Part shown: positions 25,637 through 33,805 of the stretch, in pieces
Position numbering within the stretch: the stretch's first letter is position 1
Layout of the letters: each line of letters starts with the position of its first letter
Assembly (NCBI GenBank): GCA_009787785.1
Contig: WQSR01000003.1
Location: forward strand, 45,224-86,721
Source of the DNA: Defluviitaleaceae bacterium
GTDB taxonomy: Bacteria > Bacillota > Clostridia > Lachnospirales > WQUN01
Length of the DNA stretch: 41,498 bases
Direction of reading: 5' to 3'
Notes under the pieces: model-generated
Told to the model about the DNA's origin: nothing
The model's input: the letters and a program-made list of their open reading frames with translations, nothing else
The model's database searches: none
Translations under genes and position numbers: made by a program

Positions 25637-27838
25637 ATGGCTGATTTTGATAGGGAGTCAATGCTGGACATGTTCATATTTGAAATGACCCAGCTTGTTG
25701 ACCAGCTAGAAACCACCATTGTGCAAAGTGAGTCGGAGTACAACCCCGACCAAATCAATGAGATTTTCCGCGTTATGCACACCATCAAGGGTTCTTGCGC
25801 CATGATGCTCTACGACAACATCGCCGCGGTAGGCCATGCCATCGAGGACTTGTTTTATTATCTGCGCGAAGAAAGCCCCAAGAATTTGGACTTTAAGCGT
25901 CTGTCCGACCATGTATTGGAAAGTTTGGACTTTGTAAAAGCGGAGCTGGGCAAGATTTCCAACGGGCAGAACTCCGACGGCGACGGTTCCGCTTTGATAA
26001 AAGATATAGAGGCTTTCTTGAAGGCCATAAAAACCGGCACGTCATTGCCGCCAGCGAGTGCGGCTTCACCTGCGCCCGCTTCACCCCCCCCGGCAGCCCC
26101 TGCCCCAGTAGCGCAAAAGACCCAGCCGGTACCCGCCCCACAGGCAACAAGCGCAGTCACCACTGCACCCGCTCCGGCTGTTTCGGAAGCCAAATCTGAG
26201 CAAGAAGAAGGCGATATGATGTATCGGTACAAGGCAATGATTTACTTCCAAGATGGATGTGAAATGGAGAACATCCGCGCCTACACCTTGGTGCACAACC
26301 TACAGGATTTGGCGCAGGATGTCACCCATGTACCCGCGGACGTTATCGACGAGTCCGCCATTGAACTTATCCGCCAAAACGGTTTCGAGCTCGAATTTGT
26401 CAGCGAGCTTGACTACCAGCGAATTAATAATCACCTCAGTCAGACGGTGTATCTAAGGGAGTTGAATCTGGTGGAACTTGGAACCATCATAACCGAAGCC
26501 AAACCGCCCGTCGAGCAGCCCCCCATTCCGATGGAAGCAGCGATGGCGGCTGAAGCCCCCCTTGTTGAGTCGGCCGCTTCAGATGATTTGACGGCTGTAG
26601 CGTCAGAAGAGGCGAAGAAGAAAGCCGCCGCCGCCGCAATCGCCGCCGCCACCGCGCCAAGCAGTGCCGCGCCCGCCGCCACAACCAACTTGATTAATGT
26701 AAGCGTAAGCAAGCTGGACACTTTGCAAAATCTCATGGGCGAGCTGGTTATCTCCGAGGCCATGGTCACGCAAAACGCGGAGCTACAGGGCCTGCAACTG
26801 GATAATTTCCACAAGGAAACCCGCCATCTGCGCAAGATTATCGGCAACCTGCGCCAGACAATCATGTCCATGCGGCTGGTTCCCCTCAGCAATACCTTCT
26901 TTAAGCAAAACCGTATCGTGCGCGATATGTGCCGCCAGCTGGGCAAGGAAGTCCATCTGGAAATCATCGGGGAAGAAACCGAAGTGGATAAGAAAATCAT
27001 CGAACATATCGCCGACCCGATTATGCACATCATCCGCAATTCCATAGACCATGGCGTGGAAATGCCCGACGAACGCGAAAAGGTGGGCAAGCCCAGAAAG
27101 GCACGGGTTATCCTTGAAGCTAAAAACGCTGGCGGCGATGTACTCATCATCATAGAAGACGACGGCAAGGGCATTGATACCGAAAAGGTATTGCGCAAGG
27201 CCAAGGAAAACGGCCTGACCACCAAGCCCGACAACGAATATACCGAAAAGGAAATCCAGCAGTTCATTTTCCTGCCGGGGTTCAGCACCAACGACCAAGT
27301 GACCAATTTCTCCGGTCGCGGCGTGGGTATGGACGTGGTGTTCAAAAACCTGGAAATCTGCGGCGGTACAGCTCTGGTGGACTCCGTCCCCGGTGTGGGG
27401 ACTACCTTTACCTTGAAGATTCCCTTGACCCTTGCCATCATCGACGGCATGAGCGTGCGGGTGGCCGGGGCACAATATACCATTCCCATAGCAAATATCA
27501 TCAAGTCCTTCAAGCCCCAAAAGGAAAATCTGTTTACCGACCCCAACGGCAACGAAATGATTACCGACAGGGACGAAGTGTTTAATATCGTGCGCCTACA
27601 CGAGTTTTTCCACATCGAGGGCGCGATAACCAATATCGAAGACGGTACATTAATGCAGTTGGAAAACGGTGAGCAGAAAATATGTCTGCTGGTGGACGAG
27701 TTGCTGGGCCAGCAGCAAGCCGTGGTAAAGCCCTTGCCCAAGTATTTCAAGCGGGTGCGGGGTATCGGCGGCTGTACCTTGCTGGGCAACGGTGATGTCA
27801 GCATCATAGCCGACGTACCCGGATTCTTTGATAATTAA
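25637..27838 (+). CDS. cheA: Chemotaxis histidine kinase CheA
   Basis: 733 residues; the ATG at 25637 has AGGGTGA seven bases upstream. P1 Hpt domain at about 1-110 with phosphorylated His48 in HTIKGS. An Ala/Pro linker (about 135-190). P2 response-regulator docking domain (about 195-290, MYRYKAMIYFQDGCEMENI onward). A second Ala-rich linker, P3 dimer helices (LINVSVSKLDTLQNLMGELV), then the P4 kinase with N box (HIIRNSIDHGVEMPDER), G1 (IIEDDGKGID) and G2 (GRGVGMDVV). P5 CheW-like regulatory domain from about 610. It phosphorylates CheY and CheB in response to receptors; neither of those genes is in the window. Confidence 0.97.
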   Translation: MADFDRESMLDMFIFEMTQLVDQLETTIVQSESEYNPDQINEIFRVMHTIKGSCAMMLYDNIAAVGHAIEDLFYYLREESPKNLDFKRLSDHVLESLDFVKAELGKISNGQNSDGDGSALIKDIEAFLKAIKTGTSLPPASAASPAPASPPPAAPAPVAQKTQPVPAPQATSAVTTAPAPAVSEAKSEQEEGDMMYRYKAMIYFQDGCEMENIRAYTLVHNLQDLAQDVTHVPADVIDESAIELIRQNGFELEFVSELDYQRINNHLSQTVYLRELNLVELGTIITEAKPPVEQPPIPMEAAMAAEAPLVESAASDDLTAVASEEAKKKAAAAAIAAATAPSSAAPAATTNLINVSVSKLDTLQNLMGELVISEAMVTQNAELQGLQLDNFHKETRHLRKIIGNLRQTIMSMRLVPLSNTFFKQNRIVRDMCRQLGKEVHLEIIGEETEVDKKIIEHIADPIMHIIRNSIDHGVEMPDEREKVGKPRKARVILEAKNAGGDVLIIIEDDGKGIDTEKVLRKAKENGLTTKPDNEYTEKEIQQFIFLPGFSTNDQVTNFSGRGVGMDVVFKNLEICGGTALVDSVPGVGTTFTLKIPLTLAIIDGMSVRVAGAQYTIPIANIIKSFKPQKENLFTDPNGNEMITDRDEVFNIVRLHEFFHIEGAITNIEDGTLMQLENGEQKICLLVDELLGQQQAVVKPLPKYFKRVRGIGGCTLLGNGDVSIIADVPGFFDN

Positions 27839-27859
27839 GACGAGCAGGAGGGAATAGGC

Positions 27860-28351
27860 ATGGCTATGGAACATGATGTTTCAATGGAAGCAAATTATGG
27901 TGCAGAAGACACGATTATGGACCAATACCTCACCTTTGTCATTGAAGATGAGGAGTACGGTGTGGAAATTGCCGTTGTAAAGGAAATTATTAAAATGGTT
28001 CCCATCACCCGGGTGCCGGAGATGCCCGAATTTATTGAAGGCATCGTAAACCTGCGCGGCGAGCTGATTGGTACGCTGGATGTGCGTAAGCGTTTTGGGA
28101 TTATGCCTAAGGAGCATGACGAGGAAACCTGTATTATCGTGATTATCGGCGACAGGCTTTCCCCCGGGCTTGGGCTGTTGGGCCTTATCGTGGACGCGGT
28201 GCGCGAGACGGCCATCATCCCCGATTCGCAAATGGCCCCGCCGCCCAGCGCGAAGTTGAACTACGCCAACCAGTTCATCCGCAATATCGGCCGCGTGGAC
28301 AACGATGTAAAGCTGTTGCTGGATTTGGAGAAGTTTTTGGCCTTGGAGTAA
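27860..28351 (+). CDS. cheW: Chemotaxis coupling protein CheW
   Basis: 163 residues, start 21 bases after cheA with AGGAGGG upstream. A non-conserved acidic N-terminus of about 20 residues precedes the double beta-barrel fold: QYLTFVIEDEEYGVEIAVVKEII, ITRVPEMPEFIEGIVNLRGELIGTLDVRKRF and LGLIVDAVRETAII are all standard. It links chemoreceptors to CheA at the membrane-bound array. A dispersed repeat and a terminator directly follow. Confidence 0.97.
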   Translation: MAMEHDVSMEANYGAEDTIMDQYLTFVIEDEEYGVEIAVVKEIIKMVPITRVPEMPEFIEGIVNLRGELIGTLDVRKRFGIMPKEHDEETCIIVIIGDRLSPGLGLLGLIVDAVRETAIIPDSQMAPPPSAKLNYANQFIRNIGRVDNDVKLLLDLEKFLALE

Positions 28352-28362
28352 AGATTTGAATG

Positions 28363-28421
28363 GTGGGGCTTTGCTCCACACCCCACGAGCTTTTGAAAAA
28401 AGTTCGACCAGAATTTTAATG
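28363..28421 (+). repeat. Dispersed modular repeat, intergenic copy
   Basis: It contains two potential hairpins (GTGGGGC/GCTCCAC and one around AGCTTTTGAAAAAAG) and the tail GACCAGAATTTTAATG. About 80 percent of its bases match 37445-37504, which lies inside the DUF512 gene. The terminator at 28422-28446 follows directly. Confidence 0.7.
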
Positions 28422-28446
28422 AAAAGCCGCCTTCGCGGCTTTTTTG
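28422..28446 (+). terminator. Terminator of the che group
   Basis: GAAAAGCCGC, loop CTTC, GCGGCTTTTTT: nine-base stem plus T-run, 70 bases after cheW. Confidence 0.85.
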
Positions 28447-28477
28447 GTAGTTTTTGTTTTAATAGGAGTGGGTTGCA

Positions 28478-30289
28478 TTGCGGTTGCCGGATGAACTGTT
28501 ATTAAAGATAGAGAAGCCCGGGCGGTATGTGGGCGGGGAAGTGAACGCGGTGGTGAAGGAAAAAGCGGGCCGGACACGGTTTGGCTTTTGCTTCCCGGAT
28601 GTGTATGAAGTGGGCATGAGCCATTTGGGCTTGCAGATGCTCTATTTTTTTTTGAATCGCAGGGCGGATGTGTGGTGTGAGCGGGTTTTCATGCCTTGGC
28701 CGGATATGATGGCCTTGATGCAGGAACGGGATATTCCCTTGTACGCGCTGGAAAGCGGCGATTCGGTGAGGGACTTGGATATATTGGGCTTTACCCTGCA
28801 ATATGAGATGAGCTACACCAATGTGCTGGCCATGCTGGCACTGGGTGGGCTACCCTTGCGCTGGGCGGAGCGTGGGGAGGAGGACCCCCTGGTGTGTGCG
28901 GGGGGACCCTGTGCCACCAACCCCGAGCCCATGGCGGATTTTTTTGACTTTTTTTATATCGGGGATGGGGAAGGCTCCCTGGATGAAGTGCTGGATGTGT
29001 ACGCGGCGCACAAGGCACAGGGAGGCAAGAAGCGCGATTTCCTGGAGCGTATTGCGGGGATTGAGGGGATTTATGTGCCTGCCCTGTATAGCGTTGAATA
29101 CTATGACGACGGAACGATTGCGGACTTCCGGCCCGGGTATGGCACCGCGCCTTTTGTGGTGAAGCGGGCATTTGTGAAGCGGCTGGAGTATTTTCCCGAA
29201 AAATTTTTGGTGCCCTTGGTGGAGCCGGTGCATAACCGGGCCACACTGGAGTTGGCGCGGGGCTGTATGCGGGGGTGCCGGTTTTGCCAGGCGGGTTTTA
29301 TTTACCGGCCGTTGCGGGAGCGCGGGGTGGAGGAATTGCTTGTGCAAGCGGGGAAACTGCTGGCGGCCACCGGGCACGAGGAGGTGTCCTTGCTTGCGTT
29401 GAGTGCTTGCGACCACAGCAAATTCGCTGCCTTGGTGGACAAGCTGCTGGCCATGACGGAGCCGGAGCGGGTGAGCATTTCGCTACCCTCCACCCGGCTG
29501 GACGCGGCTTTTCTTTCTGCGGTGGAGAAAACCCAGCGGGTGCGCAAGTCCAGCCTAACCGTAGCCCCGGAGGCGGGAAGCCAGCGTATGCGCGATGTGA
29601 TTAACAAGAATCTCTCCGAGGAGGAAATCCTGGGGGGCTGTGGCCAAGCCTTTCACGCGGGGTTTCATAAAATCAAATTGTATTTTATGGCGGGGCTACC
29701 CGGGGAAACGGAAGAAGACGTGCACGAAATCGGTACCCTGGCGGAAAAAATTGTGGACGCCTATTACCAACTGACCTATGCACAGCGGACAAAGCCCGTG
29801 AGCGTTTCGGTAAGTACGGCTTGCTTTGTGCCGAAAGCCTTCACCCCCTTCCAATGGGCGGCCCAAGCGGAACCGGACGCCTTCGAGGCCCGGCAACGGG
29901 AGGTGAAGGCGGGCATTCGCAAGAAGCAAATCACCTACCGCTACCACGACGCAAAGACCGCTCACATCGAGGGCGTGCTGGCCAGGGGCGACCGCCGGCT
30001 AAGCGCGGCCATAGAAGAAGCGTACCGCTCCGGCGCGATTTTCGACGGCTGGAGCGAGCATTTTAAATACAATTTGTGGCTGGATGCCTTCGATAAGACG
30101 GGGCTGGACCCGGCCTTTTATACCCGGCGGGAGCGGGACGCCTATGAAATTTTCCCATGGGATTTTATTGACATGGGAGTCAGCAAAAATTATTTGCGTA
30201 AGGAATTTGAGCGGGCCCTGCGCGGCGAAAAAACGCCGAACTGCCGGGAGGAATGCAAGGGATGCGGGGCGATGAGCGACCATGAATAA
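28478..30289 (+). CDS. TIGR03960 family B12-binding-domain radical SAM protein
   Basis: 603 residues from a TTG with AGGAGTGGG upstream. The N-terminal part (FCFPDVYEVGMSHLGLQMLY, then DILGFTLQYEMSYTNVLAML, and CAGGPCATNPEPMADF) is the B12-binding-like domain; the radical SAM cluster motif is C263-MRG-C267-RF-C270. A Cys-rich end (CREECKGCG) closes the protein. The function is not established. In Clostridia it is nearly always followed by a TIGR03936 gene, as here with an eight-base overlap, and often by ribonuclease G, which is missing here. Together they look like an RNA- or ribosome-linked modification unit (inference). Confidence 0.92.
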   Translation: MRLPDELLLKIEKPGRYVGGEVNAVVKEKAGRTRFGFCFPDVYEVGMSHLGLQMLYFFLNRRADVWCERVFMPWPDMMALMQERDIPLYALESGDSVRDLDILGFTLQYEMSYTNVLAMLALGGLPLRWAERGEEDPLVCAGGPCATNPEPMADFFDFFYIGDGEGSLDEVLDVYAAHKAQGGKKRDFLERIAGIEGIYVPALYSVEYYDDGTIADFRPGYGTAPFVVKRAFVKRLEYFPEKFLVPLVEPVHNRATLELARGCMRGCRFCQAGFIYRPLRERGVEELLVQAGKLLAATGHEEVSLLALSACDHSKFAALVDKLLAMTEPERVSISLPSTRLDAAFLSAVEKTQRVRKSSLTVAPEAGSQRMRDVINKNLSEEEILGGCGQAFHAGFHKIKLYFMAGLPGETEEDVHEIGTLAEKIVDAYYQLTYAQRTKPVSVSVSTACFVPKAFTPFQWAAQAEPDAFEARQREVKAGIRKKQITYRYHDAKTAHIEGVLARGDRRLSAAIEEAYRSGAIFDGWSEHFKYNLWLDAFDKTGLDPAFYTRRERDAYEIFPWDFIDMGVSKNYLRKEFERALRGEKTPNCREECKGCGAMSDHE

Positions 30290-30902
30290 AGTACGAATCC
30301 AATTTTCCAAGGGCGGGGCTTTGCGGTTTATCGGGCATCTGGATTTTCTGCGGGTTTTCTTACAGGCGGTGCGCCGCTCGGGCCTGCCTGTGGCCTATTC
30401 CCAGGGCTTCAACCCCCATATCTTGCTTTCCTTTGCCCTGCCCCTGCCCTTGGGCATGGAAAGCATCTGCGATTACGCCGACCTTGTTTTCGAAAAACCC
30501 CTTGACTGGGGGAAGGCGGCGGAAAAATTGCAGGCCCACGCCCCCGGCGGGCTGAAAATCCTGCAAATGCGCGAAACCGCCGGGCGGGGCGCGGCGGCTG
30601 TCGTGGCGGCGGCGGACTATACCCTGGAGGGCACGCCCGCCACCGATTTGCTGGCCGCCGAAACAATCATCATCCCCAAGAAAACCAAGAGCGGCACCAA
30701 GGACACGGACATCCGGCCCGATATTTTTGACATCACCACCCAGGCGGACAAAATCACCATGCGGCTGGCGGCGGGGAGTGCGCGCTTTATCAACCCCCAG
30801 CTGGTGGCGGGGATTCTGCTGGGCCGGGAAGTGGCCGCCTGTGAAATTAAACGGGTGGAGCTGTATGAAAGGATAGGGGAGGGGTTCGCGCCGCTATTAT
30901 AG
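30282..30902 (+). CDS. TIGR03936 family radical SAM-associated protein (DUF2344)
   Basis: 206 residues. The N-terminus VRIQFSKGGALRFIGHLDFLRVFLQAVRRSGLPVAYSQGFNPH is diagnostic. It has no cluster motif of its own and is thought to be the partner of the TIGR03960 protein, to which it is translationally coupled. Sometimes both are fused into one chain. The C-terminal 80 residues are less conserved. The stop codon lies within TTATAGCCGAA (30897-30907), a motif that recurs at other gene borders further right, and base composition changes sharply after it. Confidence 0.9.
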   Translation: MNKVRIQFSKGGALRFIGHLDFLRVFLQAVRRSGLPVAYSQGFNPHILLSFALPLPLGMESICDYADLVFEKPLDWGKAAEKLQAHAPGGLKILQMRETAGRGAAAVVAAADYTLEGTPATDLLAAETIIIPKKTKSGTKDTDIRPDIFDITTQADKITMRLAAGSARFINPQLVAGILLGREVAACEIKRVELYERIGEGFAPLL

Positions 30903-30958
30903 CCGAACTGGTAAAGGTTAATAGCTGAAAATTGGCTTGCAAATGGCTTTCAAAGTCG

Positions 30959-30987
30959 TTGTAGCTTAGCCACCATTGGGATATAAT
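30959..30987 (+). promoter_or_regulatory. Promoter of the MNT-HEPN pair
   Basis: TTGTAG, a 17-base spacer and a perfect TATAAT at 30982-30987, 75 bases before the MNT start codon. It opens the AT-rich island. Confidence 0.6.
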
Positions 30988-31061
30988 TAAAGCAGGAATT
31001 TCAGTCATATGTCGTAATGCTGTTTGGGAAACTATCCGTTTGCGAAAGGAGTGTCAAAGAA

Positions 31062-31418
31062 ATGGCAATGGTTCATAAATATACTGGCGGATGCTTAGCG
31101 CAACCATTAGAAGAGTTGCTTGAAGAAATCGCTACATCTATTAGGACTCACTATCCAGAAGCCCAAGTTTATTTGTTTGGCTCCTATGCGTGGGGGGATT
31201 ACAATAAAGACAGCGATTTTGATATTTGTGTACTGGTTTCAAAGATAGTCGGAAGAAGAATTGAAATGAATGCTGACATTTCCTGTACCATACGCGAGGA
31301 CTTCCCCGTGCCTTTCGACATTCTGCTATACACATACGATGAATTTGACGAATACCAACGGCATAAGTCCAGTTTGCCCTATAAGATTAAAGAAAAAGGG
31401 AGATTGCTTCATGTCTGA
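31062..31418 (+). CDS. MNT-type nucleotidyltransferase (HEPN-MNT system)
   Basis: 118 residues from the ATG at 31062 with AAGGAG ten bases upstream. The minimal nucleotidyltransferase core is clear: LFGSYAWG (Gly40-Ser41) followed by Asp52 and Asp54 in SDFD, the metal-binding pair of the polymerase-beta superfamily. In HEPN-MNT systems this protein is the antitoxin, which AMPylates a tyrosine of its HEPN partner, or in other cases blocks it by binding. It overlaps the HEPN gene by eight bases. AT-rich codons contrast with the neighbouring GC-rich genes, indicating acquisition. Confidence 0.9.
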   Translation: MAMVHKYTGGCLAQPLEELLEEIATSIRTHYPEAQVYLFGSYAWGDYNKDSDFDICVLVSKIVGRRIEMNADISCTIREDFPVPFDILLYTYDEFDEYQRHKSSLPYKIKEKGRLLHV

Positions 31419-31854
31419 TTTAATTTACGCTAAAAAGTGGCTTGACCGCGCTCAAAAGGATTATGACTTTGCCGCCAAAATAGAAAAACATTTTTGGCCG
31501 AAGGACTTGGAGCAAATTTGCTATCATAGCCAACAAGGAGTAGAAAAAGCTTTAAAAGCTGTTTTGGCATACAATGAAGTTGAAATTCCAGAGATTCATA
31601 TAATTGGAAAACTGATTGATGAGTGCAAAAAATTTGATTCATCTTTTCAGATGGATAGGAAGATTGCTAAGTTAATGACTGACTATGCAACACTATCTCG
31701 CTATCCTGACAATATGAACGAGTGGTCTGAGGAAGATGCAATATTAGCCCTTAAATATGCCAAACAAATTTTAGATACGGTGAATCAATACCTAGCCAAG
31801 GCTGAGGTTGAAAAGGAAAACCAAGAGCAACACGAAGAAACATCCGAAAAATGA
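31411..31854 (+). CDS. HEPN-domain protein, partner of the MNT protein
   Basis: 147 residues from the ATG at 31411. Helical HEPN fold: KWLDRAQKDYDFAAKI, then ICYHSQQGVEKALKAVLAYNEVEIP (the conserved helix), and LSRYPDNMNEWSEEDAILALKYAKQIL. The Rx4-6H ribonuclease motif of HepT toxins is not obvious; the RYPD form is common in the MNT-linked HEPN proteins of the older family type. So it may be a true RNase toxin or a non-catalytic partner. The C-terminal 25 residues are highly charged (Glu/Lys/Gln). A terminator follows 11 bases after the stop. Confidence 0.87.
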   Translation: MSDLIYAKKWLDRAQKDYDFAAKIEKHFWPKDLEQICYHSQQGVEKALKAVLAYNEVEIPEIHIIGKLIDECKKFDSSFQMDRKIAKLMTDYATLSRYPDNMNEWSEEDAILALKYAKQILDTVNQYLAKAEVEKENQEQHEETSEK

Positions 31855-31865
31855 CAATAAATACC

Positions 31866-31906
31866 AAAAAAGCCGCGTTCGCGGCTTTTCCATTAAAGTT
31901 TTGGTC
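31866..31906. terminator. Bidirectional terminator between the HEPN and Sel1 genes, with repeat tail
   Basis: AAAAAAGCCGC, short loop, GCGGCTTTT. On the minus strand it is preceded by GACCAAAACTTTAATGG (31890-31906), nearly the same tail as in the repeat upstream of the cheW terminator. Confidence 0.8.
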
Positions 31907-31932
31907 GCGTTTATCAAAATGGCAATCCCCAT

Positions 31933-32622
31933 TTATTTGTTCGCTTCCTCTGCTTCTACTATAGCGGCTCTCAAGATATTTTCTTGCATAGCAATCATCG
32001 GAGCCATGTTTTCCTTGGGGATTATGTCCGTTCCTTTTCCCGCCTTTAATGCATCGAGTGCTTTTTTCGCACAAGATACTTTCATTTGGAGTGCTTTTTT
32101 GCGCGCCTCCCCTTGAAAATATTTACTTCCCTTTGAAAGAAAGGTAGTGCCGTATTGATACGCGCAATATGCATCGTTATACTCCATGAACCCCAGGGGG
32201 TCTTCTTCCGCTTCTTCTGCCAAACGGATACCTTCTTCAATCAAGCGATATCCTTTGCTTGGGTTATGATAAGGTGCTGATGCAAGCTCGGGAATAGATT
32301 GAATGTGTTGGTTGTTTTCCGCGTCGCCGCATAATATCGCACCCAGCGTAACCATTGTGTCAATTCGATTGTGTACGCTTATAAGCCTCTCGAAGCAATT
32401 GATGAGGCGTTGTGCATCCCGGGCGTTTTTGTCAAAAGCTCCCATGCTGATGCCTATTAATATGCGTAAAGCGTGTGGGTATTTACTACCGGCTTTTTCC
32501 AGTAAAGGAATCGCCTTGTTCACATCTTGGGGAAACCCATCCTCACCGAATACATACGCCTTGCCCAGTGCAAACTGACTTTCCACGTCACCGCTCATTG
32601 CCTTGCGTTCTAATTCGTTCAT
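31933..32622 (-). CDS. Sel1-like repeat protein
   Basis: 229 residues from the ATG at 32622 with GAGGAGG seven bases upstream. Two-helix repeats of the Sel1 type are visible: DVESQFALGKAYVFGEDGFPQDVNKAIPLLEKAG is a full unit, followed by more diverged ones around residues 70-190. These repeats usually make protein-protein contacts. There is no signal peptide, so it should be cytosolic. Last gene of a four-gene AT-rich minus-strand operon whose other members are unfamiliar; its partner is unknown. Confidence 0.75.
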   Translation of the reverse strand: MNELERKAMSGDVESQFALGKAYVFGEDGFPQDVNKAIPLLEKAGSKYPHALRILIGISMGAFDKNARDAQRLINCFERLISVHNRIDTMVTLGAILCGDAENNQHIQSIPELASAPYHNPSKGYRLIEEGIRLAEEAEEDPLGFMEYNDAYCAYQYGTTFLSKGSKYFQGEARKKALQMKVSCAKKALDALKAGKGTDIIPKENMAPMIAMQENILRAAIVEAEEANK

Positions 32623-32635
32623 TTTATTTCCTCCT

Positions 32636-32959
32636 CTACCTGTTTCTAAATATTGCGGACATTCTCTCTGCCCCATCTCTTTCCTTGGCGGAAGCATACG
32701 CTTTTTCATAAGCGTTTTTCATTTGCTTGAATCCTGTGATTATTCCGCTAATTTCCATATTCAAGGCTTGCAGGTCCGGTTCGCTGGCATCTTTTGCAAA
32801 TGCTTCGTAATTTTCCAACATATCTAAGATTTTTTTGGCTTCTACAATAGATTTGTTTGTACTTTCAATATGCTGTTCTTGTGCAACTGTTTTATATTGT
32901 TCACAGAGTTTAATTAAGTCTTGAACAACTTCTCTTGCTTCATTGACGTTAAAATTCAT
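32636..32959 (-). CDS. Small helical protein of unknown function
   Basis: 107 residues, start with GGAGG eight bases upstream. Sequence is almost wholly helical and highly charged: EAREVVQDLIKLCEQYKTVAQEQHIESTNKSIVEAKKILDMLENYEAF, then ISGIITGFKQMKNAYEKAYASAKE. Two amphipathic helices of about 40 residues with a short break recall the size and shape of WXG100-like secreted partners, but the WxG turn is absent. It lies 13 bases before the Sel1 gene and is surely co-transcribed. No family recognised. Confidence 0.65.
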   Translation of the reverse strand: MNFNVNEAREVVQDLIKLCEQYKTVAQEQHIESTNKSIVEAKKILDMLENYEAFAKDASEPDLQALNMEISGIITGFKQMKNAYEKAYASAKERDGAERMSAIFRNR

Positions 32960-32986
32960 TTTTGTTTCCTCCCATAAAATAATTTT

Positions 32987-33232
32987 TTACCAATCCGTCC
33001 CAAGCCAATTCCCGTTGGTGTCAAATATCCTGTCACCGCGCAACTCATACTTCCAGTTCCCGTAGATGTCAAAAATGCGGTCATTCCCACGCAACTCGTA
33101 CACCCAGTTGCCAGCTGTGTCGATAATGCGATTACCCCGGATTTCATACACCCAATTTCCATTGTTGTCTAAAATCCTGTCACCGCGTCTTCGGGATATG
33201 CGGTTGCCGTGTATGTCCCTAAATTCTGCCAT
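32987..33232 (-). CDS. Short beta-hairpin repeat protein (4-fold beta-flower type)
   Basis: 81 residues made of five imperfect repeats of about 16 residues with the core RGxRIxDxxGNWxYEL: residues about 4-19, 20-35, 36-51, 52-67 and 68-81. Each unit should be one beta-hairpin with an Asn-Gly turn, so the chain would form a small propeller-like or flower-like ring, as in proteins called 4-fold beta-flower. The family assignment is from memory of that pattern and is tentative. Such domains often accompany secreted or surface proteins, but no signal peptide is present. GGGGGG lies five bases before the ATG. Confidence 0.65.
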   Translation of the reverse strand: MAEFRDIHGNRISRRRGDRILDNNGNWVYEIRGNRIIDTAGNWVYELRGNDRIFDIYGNWKYELRGDRIFDTNGNWLGTDW

Positions 33233-33269
33233 AGCATCCCCCCAAAATTTTAATTATGGATATTATGTT

Positions 33270-33554
33270 TTATTTGAAGTGTTTGTTAATAATTTCATCA
33301 GCACCGGCATTTCTGGCTACTCCCCTTAGCGTATCATCAGAGGGAGTATAATTACTTGAAGAAGACGAATAACCAGAACCACTTGATTTATAAATAAAAA
33401 TGCGGTAAACAATAATTATTGTAGCAAAAATGTAACCCAACACATCAATCACAGTGTCACTTAAATTAAACAATTGACCCAAGCTGTAAATAATTACCGC
33501 AAATATAATTATACGAATACCGCAATATATAACACCTGAAATAAAACCTCTCAT
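33270..33554 (-). CDS. Small membrane protein of unknown function
   Basis: 94 residues from the ATG at 33554 (GAGGTGG upstream; a GTG three codons earlier is possible). Two membrane helices at about 5-27 and 34-54 (RIIIFAVIIYSLGQLF and VLGYIFATIIIVYRIF), then a Ser/Gly-rich linker (SSGSGYSSSSSNYTP) and a short soluble tail ending VARNAGADEIINKHFK. First gene of the AT-rich operon. The tail could be the part that meets the soluble partners encoded downstream (inference). No family recognised. Confidence 0.6.
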   Translation of the reverse strand: MRGFISGVIYCGIRIIIFAVIIYSLGQLFNLSDTVIDVLGYIFATIIIVYRIFIYKSSGSGYSSSSSNYTPSDDTLRGVARNAGADEIINKHFK

Positions 33555-33634
33555 AACAACCACCTCTTTTCTATTGATTTTGTATGCATTCCCAACAATT
33601 TTACACCATATCTCCTTTCGTGTTATTTAATTAA

Positions 33635-33805
33635 CTACCGCTCAATTTTATAATCCCCCCTCTGGGCGGCTTCGTAGTTGCCGCAACTCTTGCAACCCGA
33701 ACTGCTTAGGCATTTGTCGTTCTTGTTGTTGCCGTCTTGGTAGGCGTTTGAATCATAGGGAGTGACACGGCACTCCGACCTTGATGGGTTAAAATAGGGA
33801 CACAT
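33635..33805 (-). CDS. Cys-rich small protein
   Basis: 56 residues from the ATG at 33805, which has AAGGAGGAAAG upstream. Five cysteines: Cys2, Cys12, Cys32, Cys38 and Cys41, in the pattern MCPYF...C...KCLSSSGCKSCGNYE. This resembles the small CPY-type proteins of Clostridia, which may bind zinc or a cluster, and are of unknown role. No signal peptide. It sits 80 bases upstream of the membrane protein gene and may share its transcript. Confidence 0.65.
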   Translation of the reverse strand: MCPYFNPSRSECRVTPYDSNAYQDGNNKNDKCLSSSGCKSCGNYEAAQRGDYKIER

